In this document: piece after piece, positions 32,952 to 44,849 of the stretch
How positions within the stretch are numbered: position 1 is the first letter of the stretch
Layout of the letters: the number at the start of each line of letters is the position of its first letter
From: Plasmopara viticola
Taxonomy: Eukaryota; Oomycota; Peronosporomycetes; Peronosporales; Peronosporaceae
NCBI GenBank assembly: GCA_001695595.3
Contig: MBPM02000016.1
Location: forward strand, 310,001 to 374,000
Direction: 5' to 3'
DNA: 64,000 nt
Program-made: the position numbers and the translations under genes
The notes under the pieces: model-generated
What the model saw: only the letters and a program-made list of their open reading frames with translations
Told to the model about the DNA's origin: nothing
The model's database searches: none

Positions 32952-35900
32952 CATGCAAATTGATGCAAAGTCATCAACTAAAGAATGCCCTTAGTTCTGC
33001 AAAAGGCATCACACACTATATTTTATCTATTTACCTACTCGAGTATTTAAGACTTTATATTGCCAGGACACACGTAATCTGCATCACATGCGCTGCGCTT
33101 CCTTGCCGCACATTTACCAATTCGTTGATACAAGTCACGAACCATGTGGTTAAATTGATTAGAAGAGCCGTGTAGCATGTGCTACGCTTAAGACGTTAGG
33201 CATATGTATATAAACCTTCGAGAAGAAAAGGCTTACCACTTCCGCTCAGCGCAGCGATCCTTTCATATATGTACTCGTGTGTGTCGAAGAAGATATAATT
33301 AGACCAGCGGTGAGTGTAAGTCTATTGATTTAAAGTGTATCCTGACTTTACATTCGGTTTGATATATATACTACAGCTCGATTTTACATGAGCGAGGTCC
33401 CGCCATTTTATACTTCTACATTTTTTGTAAGAAGATCGGCGAGGTTCATTGCACTTGACTTCTAGCTACCTTCCTATGTGTTCGTGCATGAGAAAAAAAT
33501 TCTGTGTACATGCGCTGAACGTGCGCAGTGTTGTCGGATGCGGTTGCTAAAAAAAGTTATTGTTCTTGACTAAACTAGTGGGCTTACAAAACCCGTGACA
33601 AGTTCCGTGAAACCCGACAATCTGGGTCTAATTTGTTGGAAAGCCAAATACGCAAGCTGATGAGATCTGGATTTGAAAAACAACCGGCAATTGAATAATA
33701 TAAATTTAGGATTTTTGATGATGCACAAGCCATAGAAAGTTTGCTATCTCTTAACGTGCTCGAAACCAAATCAGTGCGCTTGCGTGGATTTCGATTTGTG
33801 ATTCACAAGCAAGATAGTGGCAAATTTCACTTTGGGCGTAACCAGTGGGTAAATATGTCTTAGCACCGACATGTTCTCCGTACGGATCTAGGCCTCCTTT
33901 GCCCCCGACTATAGGTCAAGTGTGCCGACTTTATGATTTAGGCTCTAGAATTTACGCAGGCTCTTAGAAACTCTTTTATATCAAGTGTTTAGGTAATTCA
34001 GTAATAGAATAACGCGTTGCTCCAAAATGCATCGATCTTTACACTCAGTGGTACTCCGCAATTGATACTATTCTAACCCTTGTTGCCGAGATGTTAGCCT
34101 TGCTAGCAACCTATTGATATTATTCCAAAAGCGGTAATGTCATAGCCGATGTACGTGATAGCCAATAGTCGTGCATCTAATTATCACACCTGAAATATAT
34201 AGGCAAATATCGTAAGCTTGTATTTACCATCGCGAATAGCCCATAAGGCTTATGCACACAAGTCTCTATGTCGTTTCCACGACGATCTCAAGGAAACATT
34301 AAGGATGGAAGTTACACTACGAGTAAGCGTGTCACTGAATTTTTCGCAGCGAAAGCTGAATTTTGTCGAACAGGTGTCATGATCATGATTGGCGAGTGCC
34401 TGCGTTATTGCGCTAAACATATCAATTTTTCATAGCCAATTGACTTTTAATATTGTGCGCACTTACTCAGACTTTGCGGCCAAAAGTTATGATCAAAGTC
34501 TTGACTGCAGTCTTTGCCTTGATATACTCAGATCCAAAAGTTCGCCACGCTCAGCTGAAAAAATACTTCTTGCTCCGTGCGTCGTAAACCGCGTACTCGT
34601 AAGCCATTATTTTCACTCTCCTGCTCGACGCTGGTAACTAATAACCTAATTCCATACCTTTTCTCAGATAAGACAACGCATTTTACTACAAGGGCGAGAA
34701 ATTAGGGCAATAAGCAAAGCGGTGTCTTGAGACCACAGAGAAACTGGTCTCAAAGGGACCGTGATCCTACTTATGATAGACTACGGGACAACAGTGCACT
34801 ATGTCGACGTCGAGTCCTTAGCCTTGCAAATTGACACAAAAAAACGCGCACCTGCACAATGACTTCGAAGACGCTAGATACTGTATACGAGTGAAGATAG
34901 GCTTTGTAAGCGTGGGATCTGTCGCTCCCATGAGACTTTTGTGTGAAATACCTTCAAAATATATAGATTTTTTTTGCTGGCGGCGACGGCATTGGGCAAA
35001 AATGCTCTCCACGTGAAAGTACACAAGAGCAGTCAAAACAAATAGAACGTTGCTTGATTGTTCGACGAGCCGGATGCTATTGTCTAGGAGGCTCCCTTCC
35101 CCACTAGTAATAACCAACCTTCCCGCTCCCGCTGGCCATGCTACCGGTCAATTATCACGAGAGTTTCTTGCCTGTTCTATAATCTAAGTTTGTGTCATTT
35201 TCTCCTCGGCTAGCTACAGCTTCGAGCAACCACCCTAAAGTCGCGTTTAACAAACGTTTCTTTTATAACAAGACGAAAATGTGCAGCATGAGTCTGCCTT
35301 CGACGTCGTATACAATCGACTATCTCACGCACCGATCATAAGCCCCGAATAAGTTTGAGAGCCTTACCCAGATGTTGATCATGGTGCCTGAAACTTGCAA
35401 GCTATTATCGTCATCGATACGCCATCCTTTACGCTCTGAACGCTCTCACACGTCTTTCGCCGAGGTCTTTTGCATCTTAAAGGAACGTCAAGCCGATAAG
35501 ATAAGCTGTGAAATCAACTTGTAAGACCAAGCAATGTCTCCGCAGCCACTTTGGACCCAATATACCTGGTTATGCTCGTTGTACGCAAAAATGAGTATCA
35601 AAATTGTCAACATTCAGCTCCCAAATAATCAGCACAAGTGCAGACTATTCAAGAACGTTCGATCAACATTGCACTATTAAGCCTAACGCGCATCAGCGGC
35701 TACCCGCAGTGTGGTCAAGAGATTTCAAGCGCCATTTACACCTTACGGTCACAAATTTACTACCCCACGAGTGCAGCAAAAAACTTAACACCCTTATCGG
35801 TATATATGGCGCGAAGAATCAAGACGTGTGCACTCCGATCGCAATTATAGGTTCACTGACACAACTTCAAGATCAAAAAATGCCTTAGAACGTTTTGGCC

Positions 35901-36182
35901 CTCAGCCATCGTACTATCTCTCTTAAGTTGCACGCTTAACAATACTTTCAAGGATTTTACAGTTTGTCTCTATCCTGACTGCACAAGTGAAGACTATCAA
36001 GACACATCATGAGACCCAAGATATCACGTTTTCGCGCATCAGCTTTTCTCATATTCATTGGTTTTACACTCGAACTGGCATGCAATATTAATGACACGGC
36101 TTTGAGACCATAAGTTAATATTCACAATACTATCAAGTTTCAAGCCATCAAAAATTCAAGCAGAGACTTACCCGCAATTCAC

Positions 36183-36290
36183 AAAAGCTCAAGAGACGTA
36201 AGGCATCCGGTGTTGCTGGCACCAAACTATCTCAAAAGAGCGATAGTTTGGTGCCAGCAACACCGGATGCCTTACGTCTCTTAAGCTTTT
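36183..36290. repeat. 49-bp stem, 10-nt loop hairpin
   Basis: Positions 36183-36231 are the reverse complement of 36242-36290 with a single mismatch; loop 36232-36241. The near-identity of the arms in otherwise decayed DNA indicates a recent inverted duplication or selected RNA pairing. A transcript would form a 49-bp duplex suitable as a Dicer substrate. No terminal target-site duplication was apparent. Confidence 0.85.
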
Positions 36291-39200
36291 CATGAATGTA
36301 TAAATGGCATTCAAGCGCTGGTCACTTCTCTGCTCGGACTTCACGGCAGCATATCTATTAAAGATAGGAATGAAGAACAAAGTGTGGACGTCATGTGGCG
36401 CACTAAGCCGTCTTTGTAATATATCGCTTACGGCCAATGTCAGTTTGACGCAATTTAAACGTTGTCGAGTCGTCACGTTGGCGATGGCGACCTTTTTGCT
36501 AAACAATGTATTGGATCCACAACTTCAAAAGCTCTAGATTTTCTACGGTCTGCTCTAGTCTCAAGCGTGTACTTTCAATTGCTCCGGGAACAAGTAAATC
36601 GTTTTGCGATCCTAAAGACGAAGATTTAGGCTTTTCTTTTCAGAACGCAAAACTGTTGAGTGATTCTTCTTGGTCGAGCGCTCCCGCGTTCATCTAGCCT
36701 TCTTCATACTACGGCGTAAGTAAGCTTAACTATTGCGGTGAGTGTGCTCGCGTGCGTTGAGAAATGTCAAGCGTATGCGCTAAGCCGCGCTTAGCTATTG
36801 GTTTAAGATGGTCCAATACAGCGTGCTTGGTCTCAAGGACATCAGTAATTACCGTTGTTGCTAGCTTTTATCATTTAAATCTTCTATTTGAATTACAACT
36901 TGTCATTTCTCCTTTATCCTTCTCGCTCCTTCTTGTAAAATCTGTCGTTAGTCTTCGACTTGTGTACGCATTTTGAGAGACCGGTCTCGGCTAAGTGCGT
37001 GCCGATACCCCATCAAGCACACAGCACAATGTTGCGAGAGATGGCTAACTCATTCGCAAAGAACCGAGTGTAGCCTATTAAGACATGAACGACATCGCTC
37101 CATAACGATTTAGCGAGTAAAAGCATACTGATCTGGTGTCTTTAGATTGCTGCACACACACTGCGCAACAGGCGCAATTTACTCGGTCTGTCCGATTATG
37201 TTTTTCGGTTAAATAAGCTCTTCCGTTAAATTGCAGTGAGTGTGTGGGTCGTTGTTTTTTGATAGAGGCCAAAAAGCGGAGGCCTCGAGTTGATAGAAAA
37301 GACTCTCGAAGTTCATCGTGCTTAAAAGAACATTTAAGGAACAGTGCTGTTGCTTCTATATTGTGGACCGATTTTGGCTTATCTTTTGATCAAATCTTTA
37401 TTTAAGTGGCCAACGTAGATCGCAAAAAACGTGCTTCTTTGGCAACCAAAACTCAAATTTTAATATAATGGACCAGCAAGATATATGCTTGCAGCATAAG
37501 TGTGTTCCATGCAAGCCAGACTGCTCAATTGGCTATCAATTTTCAGCCCGCAAATTTGTCATTCAGTTCCTTTTACGATTTACTTAACAAAGACTTCGGA
37601 TGACTTTTGGTTGGGTCCATAAATACACCTCAGTTAAAATAAAATTGATTTCCAATCGTTCCGACCGGAAACATTCGTATTAATTAGCTTCTTCACTTAA
37701 GTAACTCCCCAAAAGTATGACTGTGACGTGGTAGCCATCGACTAGAAATCATTTTTGGTTTAAAAACGACGCCTCCAGCTAGGTGCTATCGCGAGAAGAT
37801 GATATGCTTGTACCAAAATTTGCTTTAAGAAGTGGATACCTTCAGGGTGAATAGTAAGCAAACTCACGTGATGATGTAGGTTTTAGAAGAGAACAGCATG
37901 ACATGAGAGAGAAAAAGGTAAAATCGATGTCATTGGCGATGCTGTTAAAATGATGCAACATTGCTGGTGACTTGCCAAAGAAAGGTACGCTTTGGATTTA
38001 ATCTAATAAGTCGATGGCGATCGTGGAAAGGTAAAGCGATCGACGACAGCTTGCACTTTACCGGCTCCAGTTCTAGGTGGGAAACATGGTTCCATGTGTG
38101 TTGGAGTGCTCTAAGAATTTGTATTTAACAAAGTTCGACACGGTCGACAAGTTATGCGAAGCCATTAAGACCAGCTTTAACTCTTACTCATTCTTCCCGT
38201 AAGGACGGGTATGAATGCATCCTAGCATGGCTTAGTTTCCACATGGCAGTCCAAAATCGACGGTCAGTCGTAAAGTTCCGCCAATTTGCTGATTGGGTCT
38301 TTCCGCCAACCATGGCAAACACCGCGAATAGTACACACAAGTTGGCGAACTCTGTAAATGTCTTTATAGTGTATTCGAAACAGTAACACGCATCTGCTGG
38401 GCCGGAATGACTTAAAATGACCTCATGAAGAAAGAATGCTTCAGATGCTGGTAACATCTAAACATATTTTGCCAAAACGTGAAGCACGTTTTAACACATT
38501 CTCGGAACAAGCTCTTCTAAAGGGCGACGGACGAGGCTTGTGCGGCGAGAGGGGCGAAGTCGATGATGGAGGATAGATCTTAGCTGCTTAATGTAAATCG
38601 AGAAGCAATGCCAAATATAAATTCTTGTCTTGCTACAGACGAATCTCGGTCATCTGATGCAATTATTTTAAAAGCTTCTATTCTTCTTTACTCCATCCGG
38701 CTTTTTACACATACTGAATTATTTTTAGTCAATAATTTATCTTGACTCCAACGATTTTATGACATCTGGTCTTTGCTTCTGGTGTGGAACCATGTAATCG
38801 CCTACTCCTCTGGATAACACCAAAGCATATGTGTTGTTGTAATAATGCATTCACACGGCGATATGATTGTTACCGGCGAACCTGCCGGTGACGATAGTTC
38901 ATCACAAATGAAGTTGATAGAAGTGTAATTCTACCGTACTGGCGCCAGGTATCGTGGCTTTCATCAAGGGGAGCAACGTCGAGGCTCGCTTTTTTGGATG
39001 GAAGAGGAATACGAGAATTTCAGCGATACTGCCAATATCAATGGGAAGGTAGCATTAGACTGAATTAGGATACTTGACACAATATTCGGGAAGCAAATCG
39101 ACCATTTTCGCATGCAGAGACCGTAACGATGCAAAATTTTACGTGCAATTATGAAAACGGGTTAGCTTGTGATGTCGAATTTGGTCTTGCAACACTAAAG

Positions 39201-39454
39201 TGTCATAATAAGTTTGAAGAGAGCTGATAGGCATTGCACAAAACTTGAACGACGATCATCTCAACGATAATCTGTTAAAGGGATTTTCCACTTATTGGTG
39301 TGTCGTCAATATTTCGTTAAAAGACTGCAAAGTACAATAGCGTGGATCAGGAGTCGCATCAGGTCTTAAAAAACATTTTGGATGAGGAGATAAGCCTTCT
39401 GCGACCGAGTGAAACGGAGAAAAAAAAGTTTTGGTAGCAACAAGTTGTAGATGA

Positions 39455-39575
39455 AGTGGTGGATTCCCGCAACCAGTCTAAGTGAAACAATTGCTGCTGC
39501 CGCCAGATGGACGGTTTCTGATGATGTAGGACGATGTTTTTATCGCAGTTGAAGCAGGCCACCTTGCCCAGATGC
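39455..39575 (-). pseudogene. possible BED-type zinc-finger scrap of a transposase
   Basis: The minus strand reads KVACFNCDKNIVLHHQKP, a C-x2-C with following histidines reminiscent of BED fingers at the N-terminus of hAT transposases. A frame change immediately upstream and no further transposase sequence mean that, if real, it is a relic. Low confidence. Confidence 0.2.
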
Positions 39576-42500
39576 GATACCTCCTCTCTTTAGGAGCTTG
39601 CGAAGCCATTTGTGGATAAGCAATTACAGGTGTGCTATATTGCGCTCCACCCTGACGAACCGGACAAGACACACACTTTTTGACCTAATGCTGCTGTGTT
39701 CTTGCAGAATTTTTTTTGGTCCCATCCGTGTTATGCCGCGCTATTCCAAATGACTACCGTGTTCAATACTACAAGTACTTAGCTTCGAGTTTGCTACTTC
39801 TATGATTTAGCAGTTAAATTTGTCTGAAATGTTTGCATTGGCCTAACCTTATCTCCACATTACTTTCCGAATAACATATAGCTAGTAATGTTACAAGATG
39901 GCGACCTCGAGTTTTTTTACTAGAATGACCATAAGTCGACCCTGACTTCTTGAAGATATATCTGCAATAAAAGTATCGCCAGTTAGATACTTTTACTTTG
40001 AACTCAAAGAACTATGAGATTGGATGTTGAAATGGGGTAGCAGCTGCCGTGTTTAGCGAGATACGGGTAAGATGGTTGGTATTAGCCATGTTTCGCGGAA
40101 GCGGTAAAGTGTTTTGATTGAATCACTTGAAAAATCCTTGTCGCTTGACTTGAAGGCTGATCCTTAGTATCGCTTTTGCAATGGATAAAACCTTACTTAA
40201 CACCTGTACGAGGGTGTTGAACCTTCCATTTTCTGCAACAAGTTCAAAAATTTCTTTTGACTTAAGCGAGTGCTACTAAGAGCAATCTTGCTCTTGTGTA
40301 CGAACAATTAAGCAAGACCGATCCTAATGATTCACGCTGCTTTCATTCAAATCTCACTAACAGCTATGTGTTAAGTATGTCTGTTGCTATGTGCAAAATG
40401 GTATAAGGCGAACTTTATAAATTTGGTCTTTGGAGTTGGCCGACAAATGGAATGACCTTAGCCCCAATTATGAGCTTAAGGCAAACATTGGAGGTAATAT
40501 TTACATCTGTCGCTGGGACTATGCTTTGGGGATTGAGAAGCTGGCATCCATTAGATTATTCGCAAGAATCAGCATGTGAACAACTCTCATAAGACCAAAA
40601 TTACGTGTCTCTTCCACGGCATCGTTTGGCATGCATTTCATAGTCTTCAGAGAATCCATGAAAAACTCAAGCTTAAGTAAAGGCAGCATCTTAGAGCTAT
40701 TGCAATTGTAAAATAATTAACTTTGCGTTTGCTAATAAGTACACCCAAGTCATCCCATGTGCTTTCGACTCGGCAACGACACATATAAAATGGATTTATC
40801 TTCTGAAATGTTCGAATACATCCGCAAACTGGGCAAGCGGTAAGTACTTTATCACACAAAAATCATTTTCTTAGCATTAAGAACATTTATGTGCTTCAGT
40901 CTTAGTACCAATATCTTGTTTATGGAATAGCTTTTGTCAGCGCTACAAAGCTAGAAACTCACAAGAAAAGTCATTGTGAGCTTTCATTTTTTGGGAGCTT
41001 CCCCCTTTTTTTAATTTAACTTTAAACACGATACGATCACAGCTTACGAAAACGTTTGTTTAGGGATGCTGATCAAAACACAAGTTGTTTATTGGTGATG
41101 ACTTTGATGACTTTTAAATTTTATTGCAGCTCAACACGAGTAAAATACTGTCTCCACGAACGAACGCATTCTTGTGCCGGTACCAGTAGCTGATAAAGTA
41201 ACTGAGGGACGCGTGGATTTCAAATTGAAGATTTGACGATGCTCCTTACGCAACAGCTTAACTACATTGGTGATGGATTGGACGCGATTCAACAGTACGA
41301 TATCTAAAGAATGCTAGACGTATTACCAAAAATAGCATTGCTTAAGGTCTGACAAGTATAGTGTGCGAGGAATCAAGCATGGCAAGGCTTACCAGATGTC
41401 AGGATTGGAGAGACGATTTGGAGAAGAAAAAAATGCCAGCTTTTTTGGCGTTTAGCTGTCTTGGCTTCGCTATGCAAAAGTTTTATCAGGTACCAGTATA
41501 CGGCTTTGATTAAAGTCAAGACGAAATTATTTGACGATTTGGTACCAACGTAATAACATTTGTCGTCACCTAACTGTAACACCAAAACTAACGCACCAGA
41601 CGGTACTAGCCACAAAAAGTATCCTTCAATGTATCACGGTGGCTATTAGTGCGATGACAAAATTAAATGGATATGTAGTCTTGGCATGAGTCTTTTGCTA
41701 TTCGGGTACATCACCACATTGATTGTTCATATTTTACCTAAGTAACGCCTTCAGTAGTAACTTCGTGCAACAAGAGTTAATATGATTATAGTAAACAATC
41801 AAAGCTTAGCTGGTAGGTACGGAGGCAACGCCGATTTCAATGTCGCCGAACTTAAGGCTTCGTGAAGGAACTGACCATGCCTGTCGACTTCAGTCAAGCA
41901 AGGAATGGAATGCAATGGCACCGACGAAAGGAGGTAAGCATAAGCTTACGCTATTTCAAAAAGCACAAGAGCTAAAGCCGGTAGTTTTGCCTCCCACCAA
42001 AGAAGTAGAGATGTCAAGAATTTTGCAATTTAGCGTCAGCTCCTATAAGAAAAAGGCCTTCTTACATAAGGCCAATTTTTGTATCTCTTGTACAAAGCTA
42101 ATTTCTTATTGACTGATTCGCTAATTATCAAAAGCACTAATTAAACTAGGACTTCGATCGATTTAATCACGTGGTAATTCCAAACAAACATTAATTGATC
42201 GTAGTAATCGCCGGTGTTATAAGCTGACGTTTCTTTCAGGAGTTTCTTCGCGCTGAATCATTATTCTTTTCAAGTCATTGCTTTAACTCTTTAAAGCCGG
42301 TCATGGAGTTTTAAAAGTGTCCATTCATCTGATGATCTTTATATGGTCGTAGCAAATCTTGACAGAAACCGCTGGCTTTGTAGATTTTGGCTTACTGAAG
42401 TAGTAATTTTGATTAGCTTCCACATCATCAAACTTTGCCTTTTTTGGAAGTAATATAAATAGTACTCGGCATAGTAGTCTGTGACGACTTTTCTCGCATC

Positions 42501-43979
42501 GTTACCAGTATTAATTACGAACCTAATAGTACTGTTATCAGTTTGGGTTTTTTTCATTCAGTGAATTGAGAAAAATCAGTACCACATTCTTAAATTGATA
42601 ACCTATTAATTTTCACGTATCCACTTTTATTAATTGGAGAGTTTTTTTATTAAAAAGCAATTGTTATGGCTGACCCACTGCACCTAGTATTGTTTTGAGT
42701 CAACTCAAGCCTGAAAATTGAAATCGAATCTCTGTGAGGGTAAAGCGGTACGCTCAATGACCACTGCGCATACAAGGTGGAACAAATAAGCTAATAATCT
42801 TGTTTGGCTTGTAAGGGTGCACCATTTGGTTGCATAGAGAGCAGACACGATTAGCGCGCGTCTACAGGCGCACTACAGCAACCAAAACGCTCTGTCAAAT
42901 AGTCAATAAGAAACGATACACAAAAGACGATGGAGTGATGATGCTGTGTCTTAGGACTGGTGTCCCTCATAGGCAAAGTCTCTCACAGTGGGTGTGATAG
43001 CGTCCGACGTCCAGTGATGTCTAGATTATTATATTTTATGGAAAAGAAGCAACAGTTAAGTTGGTCTTGCCGTCTTTAAGCTTTAAGGGGAGAGAACGCA
43101 AATAAGCTTTTTACCCATCTCCGGCTGCCTTACATATGCAGAGATACGTGTTAGCCACGCGTAATCGTTTGTCTCGCCAGGAAAAGCTGCAGCCTGTTGG
43201 CTTCTTTTTTTAGTGGTCGGCTTCTCCACCTTATTATTAGTGAGTAAAGTCACCCACTAGCTTTCGTGATTTGCTATTTTTACTTCGCGCTATCCGTTAA
43301 ATTAACAACCGTACAGAAGAGTTTTAATGGTTTTAGGGAAAGGAAGAGGAAGCAAGTCTTTGAAGTACTCAAGCTGAAGTGAGGTATGTAATGCTGAGAC
43401 GACACGTGTCGCAAGTAGTGAAAAGTACTCAATCTAGTGGTTCTATCAATTGTGTAGTTATCGGTCGAGATTGTTTAAGTGCCAGAAGACGTGGCTTTCG
43501 CGGTCGAGTACTGCGTTGACAAATAATACCTGATTTTAAAGATAGCTCCAGGATTCTTGCTGGTAGTGAGTTGCAAAAAGTCAAAAATGTGCGTTGTGTT
43601 GCATGACCAAATAGTTTGGTGCGCCAACACTTGCGTATAGCTTCTCCCTTTATACTTGTGTACACAAGTATCGCCGAGAGTGCTAGCTTTTGCTAGGCTA
43701 TGTTGATGAGGAAAATCTGATGCAGAATACAATTTTGAATGCGTTGCGTTCGAGACCAACCCGTGTCTGCCAAAAAGGCGGCACCGATGAACTATATTAA
43801 TTTATAAGTTGCTGCTGTAGTACAGAATGAACTCGACACCATTATTTTTACCGGAGATAAGCGTCAGTGTCATTAAAATTTACCAAGATGAACATATTAG
43901 ATATCGACACCAACAACCTAAAATGTCCTTTTCATGTAGTAATTAGCCCACGGTCGACACCTACGCACCATAGCGACGC

Positions 43980-44038
43980 CCCAACGCTCTCCCGGAGAAA
44001 AGTTAATGAACTTCCAATTTTCCCAACGCTCTCCCGGG
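43980..44038. repeat. 16-bp direct repeat
   Basis: CCCAACGCTCTCCCGG occurs at 43980-43995 and again at 44022-44037, 42 bp apart, inside an 85-codon open frame of no recognised family. Possibly a decayed tandem array. Confidence 0.5.
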
Positions 44039-44849
44039 TCAAAAGCACAACAAGCAAGAAAGGTCGCCACCGTCGCATTGAGCGCTGTAGATCCAAACTT
44101 TCTATGATCGCAAAGCCAAACTACGCTGTCTCAATTCGGCAAAATGATTAAAGTCGTCAAACGCATTTAGCGAACGAAACCTTCACGTTGTGCTGCATTT
44201 ACTACTTGATTGCAGTCTTAGCCAGAAAATCCGCATATTCCTGGTTTGGTGAAACGTCAAAAACGCATTGTTTAACGTATCAAGGGTCAGGTACGCGCGC
44301 TTGGTAGAATGTAGCCTTGGCTTGCGCGTGAAGCCACAGGCTGGTGCATAGATACTATGACACGAGAGCGGCTTACCCACGAGGTACACTTGCCCGACCT
44401 TGTTAAGCACAGTGTGCGGGGCTCCAACCATTCGGCCCACACCCAGCGAAATCGCGGCCAGAATGGTAATTTCTTAAAGAGCAAAAGCAATATTCATGGC
44501 GCACTTGACACCGAGGCCAATGTGGCCGTTGCAGTCACAAAAGCTTTGGCCTTGGTGTGCTTATGCACCATGATCTCCATCTTCGCTCAAAAAGTTGTTC
44601 GAAGAGAGCATCTCTTCTCCAGTCAGTGTAAGCGGTAGCACGAAGGTAGCAGAGTGGCTCAACATCATGTACCTATCATCATGCTGTGTAACGATTTATT
44701 AGCTGTCAAAGTAGCTGATATTGTAAAATATATAATATACTGCATCGCCTGTATATTAAAGATTGCGGGAACCAGAATGTGTGTTCCTCGAGTTAATTTG
44801 GGCGACATTGCTCTTAGAAGGGGGCAATTGACTAGTTAACCCGCAGTCC

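Larger units (their letters stand above)
32079..44849. other. 12.8-kb AT-rich gene desert
   Basis: No open frame in this stretch exceeds about 115 codons and none shows a confident domain. It contains a palindrome (32912-32951), a long hairpin (36183-36290), a possible BED-finger scrap (about 39455-39575), a short direct repeat (43980-44038) and an unidentified broken frame around 44183-44600. Many homopolymer and AT-rich tracts suggest decayed repeats whose family I cannot name. No tRNA or rRNA sequence was seen. Confidence 0.6.

Noticed and set aside
34711..34850. Run containing LLMIDYGTTVHYV, reminiscent of a retroelement aspartic protease
   Set aside because: Lacks the D[TS]G catalytic triad and has no neighbouring reverse transcriptase or integrase sequence.
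41840..42112. 90-codon plus-strand open frame
   Set aside because: No domain, no upstream or splice context, in AT-rich DNA where such lengths occur by chance.
43867..44151. 94-codon plus-strand open frame containing a 16-bp repeat
   Set aside because: No recognisable family; length and composition compatible with chance or decayed repeat.
44183..44600. Minus-strand run including AAISLGVGRMVGAPHTVLN
   Set aside because: Looks protein-like over about 100 codons, but is broken by a stop and has no family I can name; kept only as a note in the desert description.
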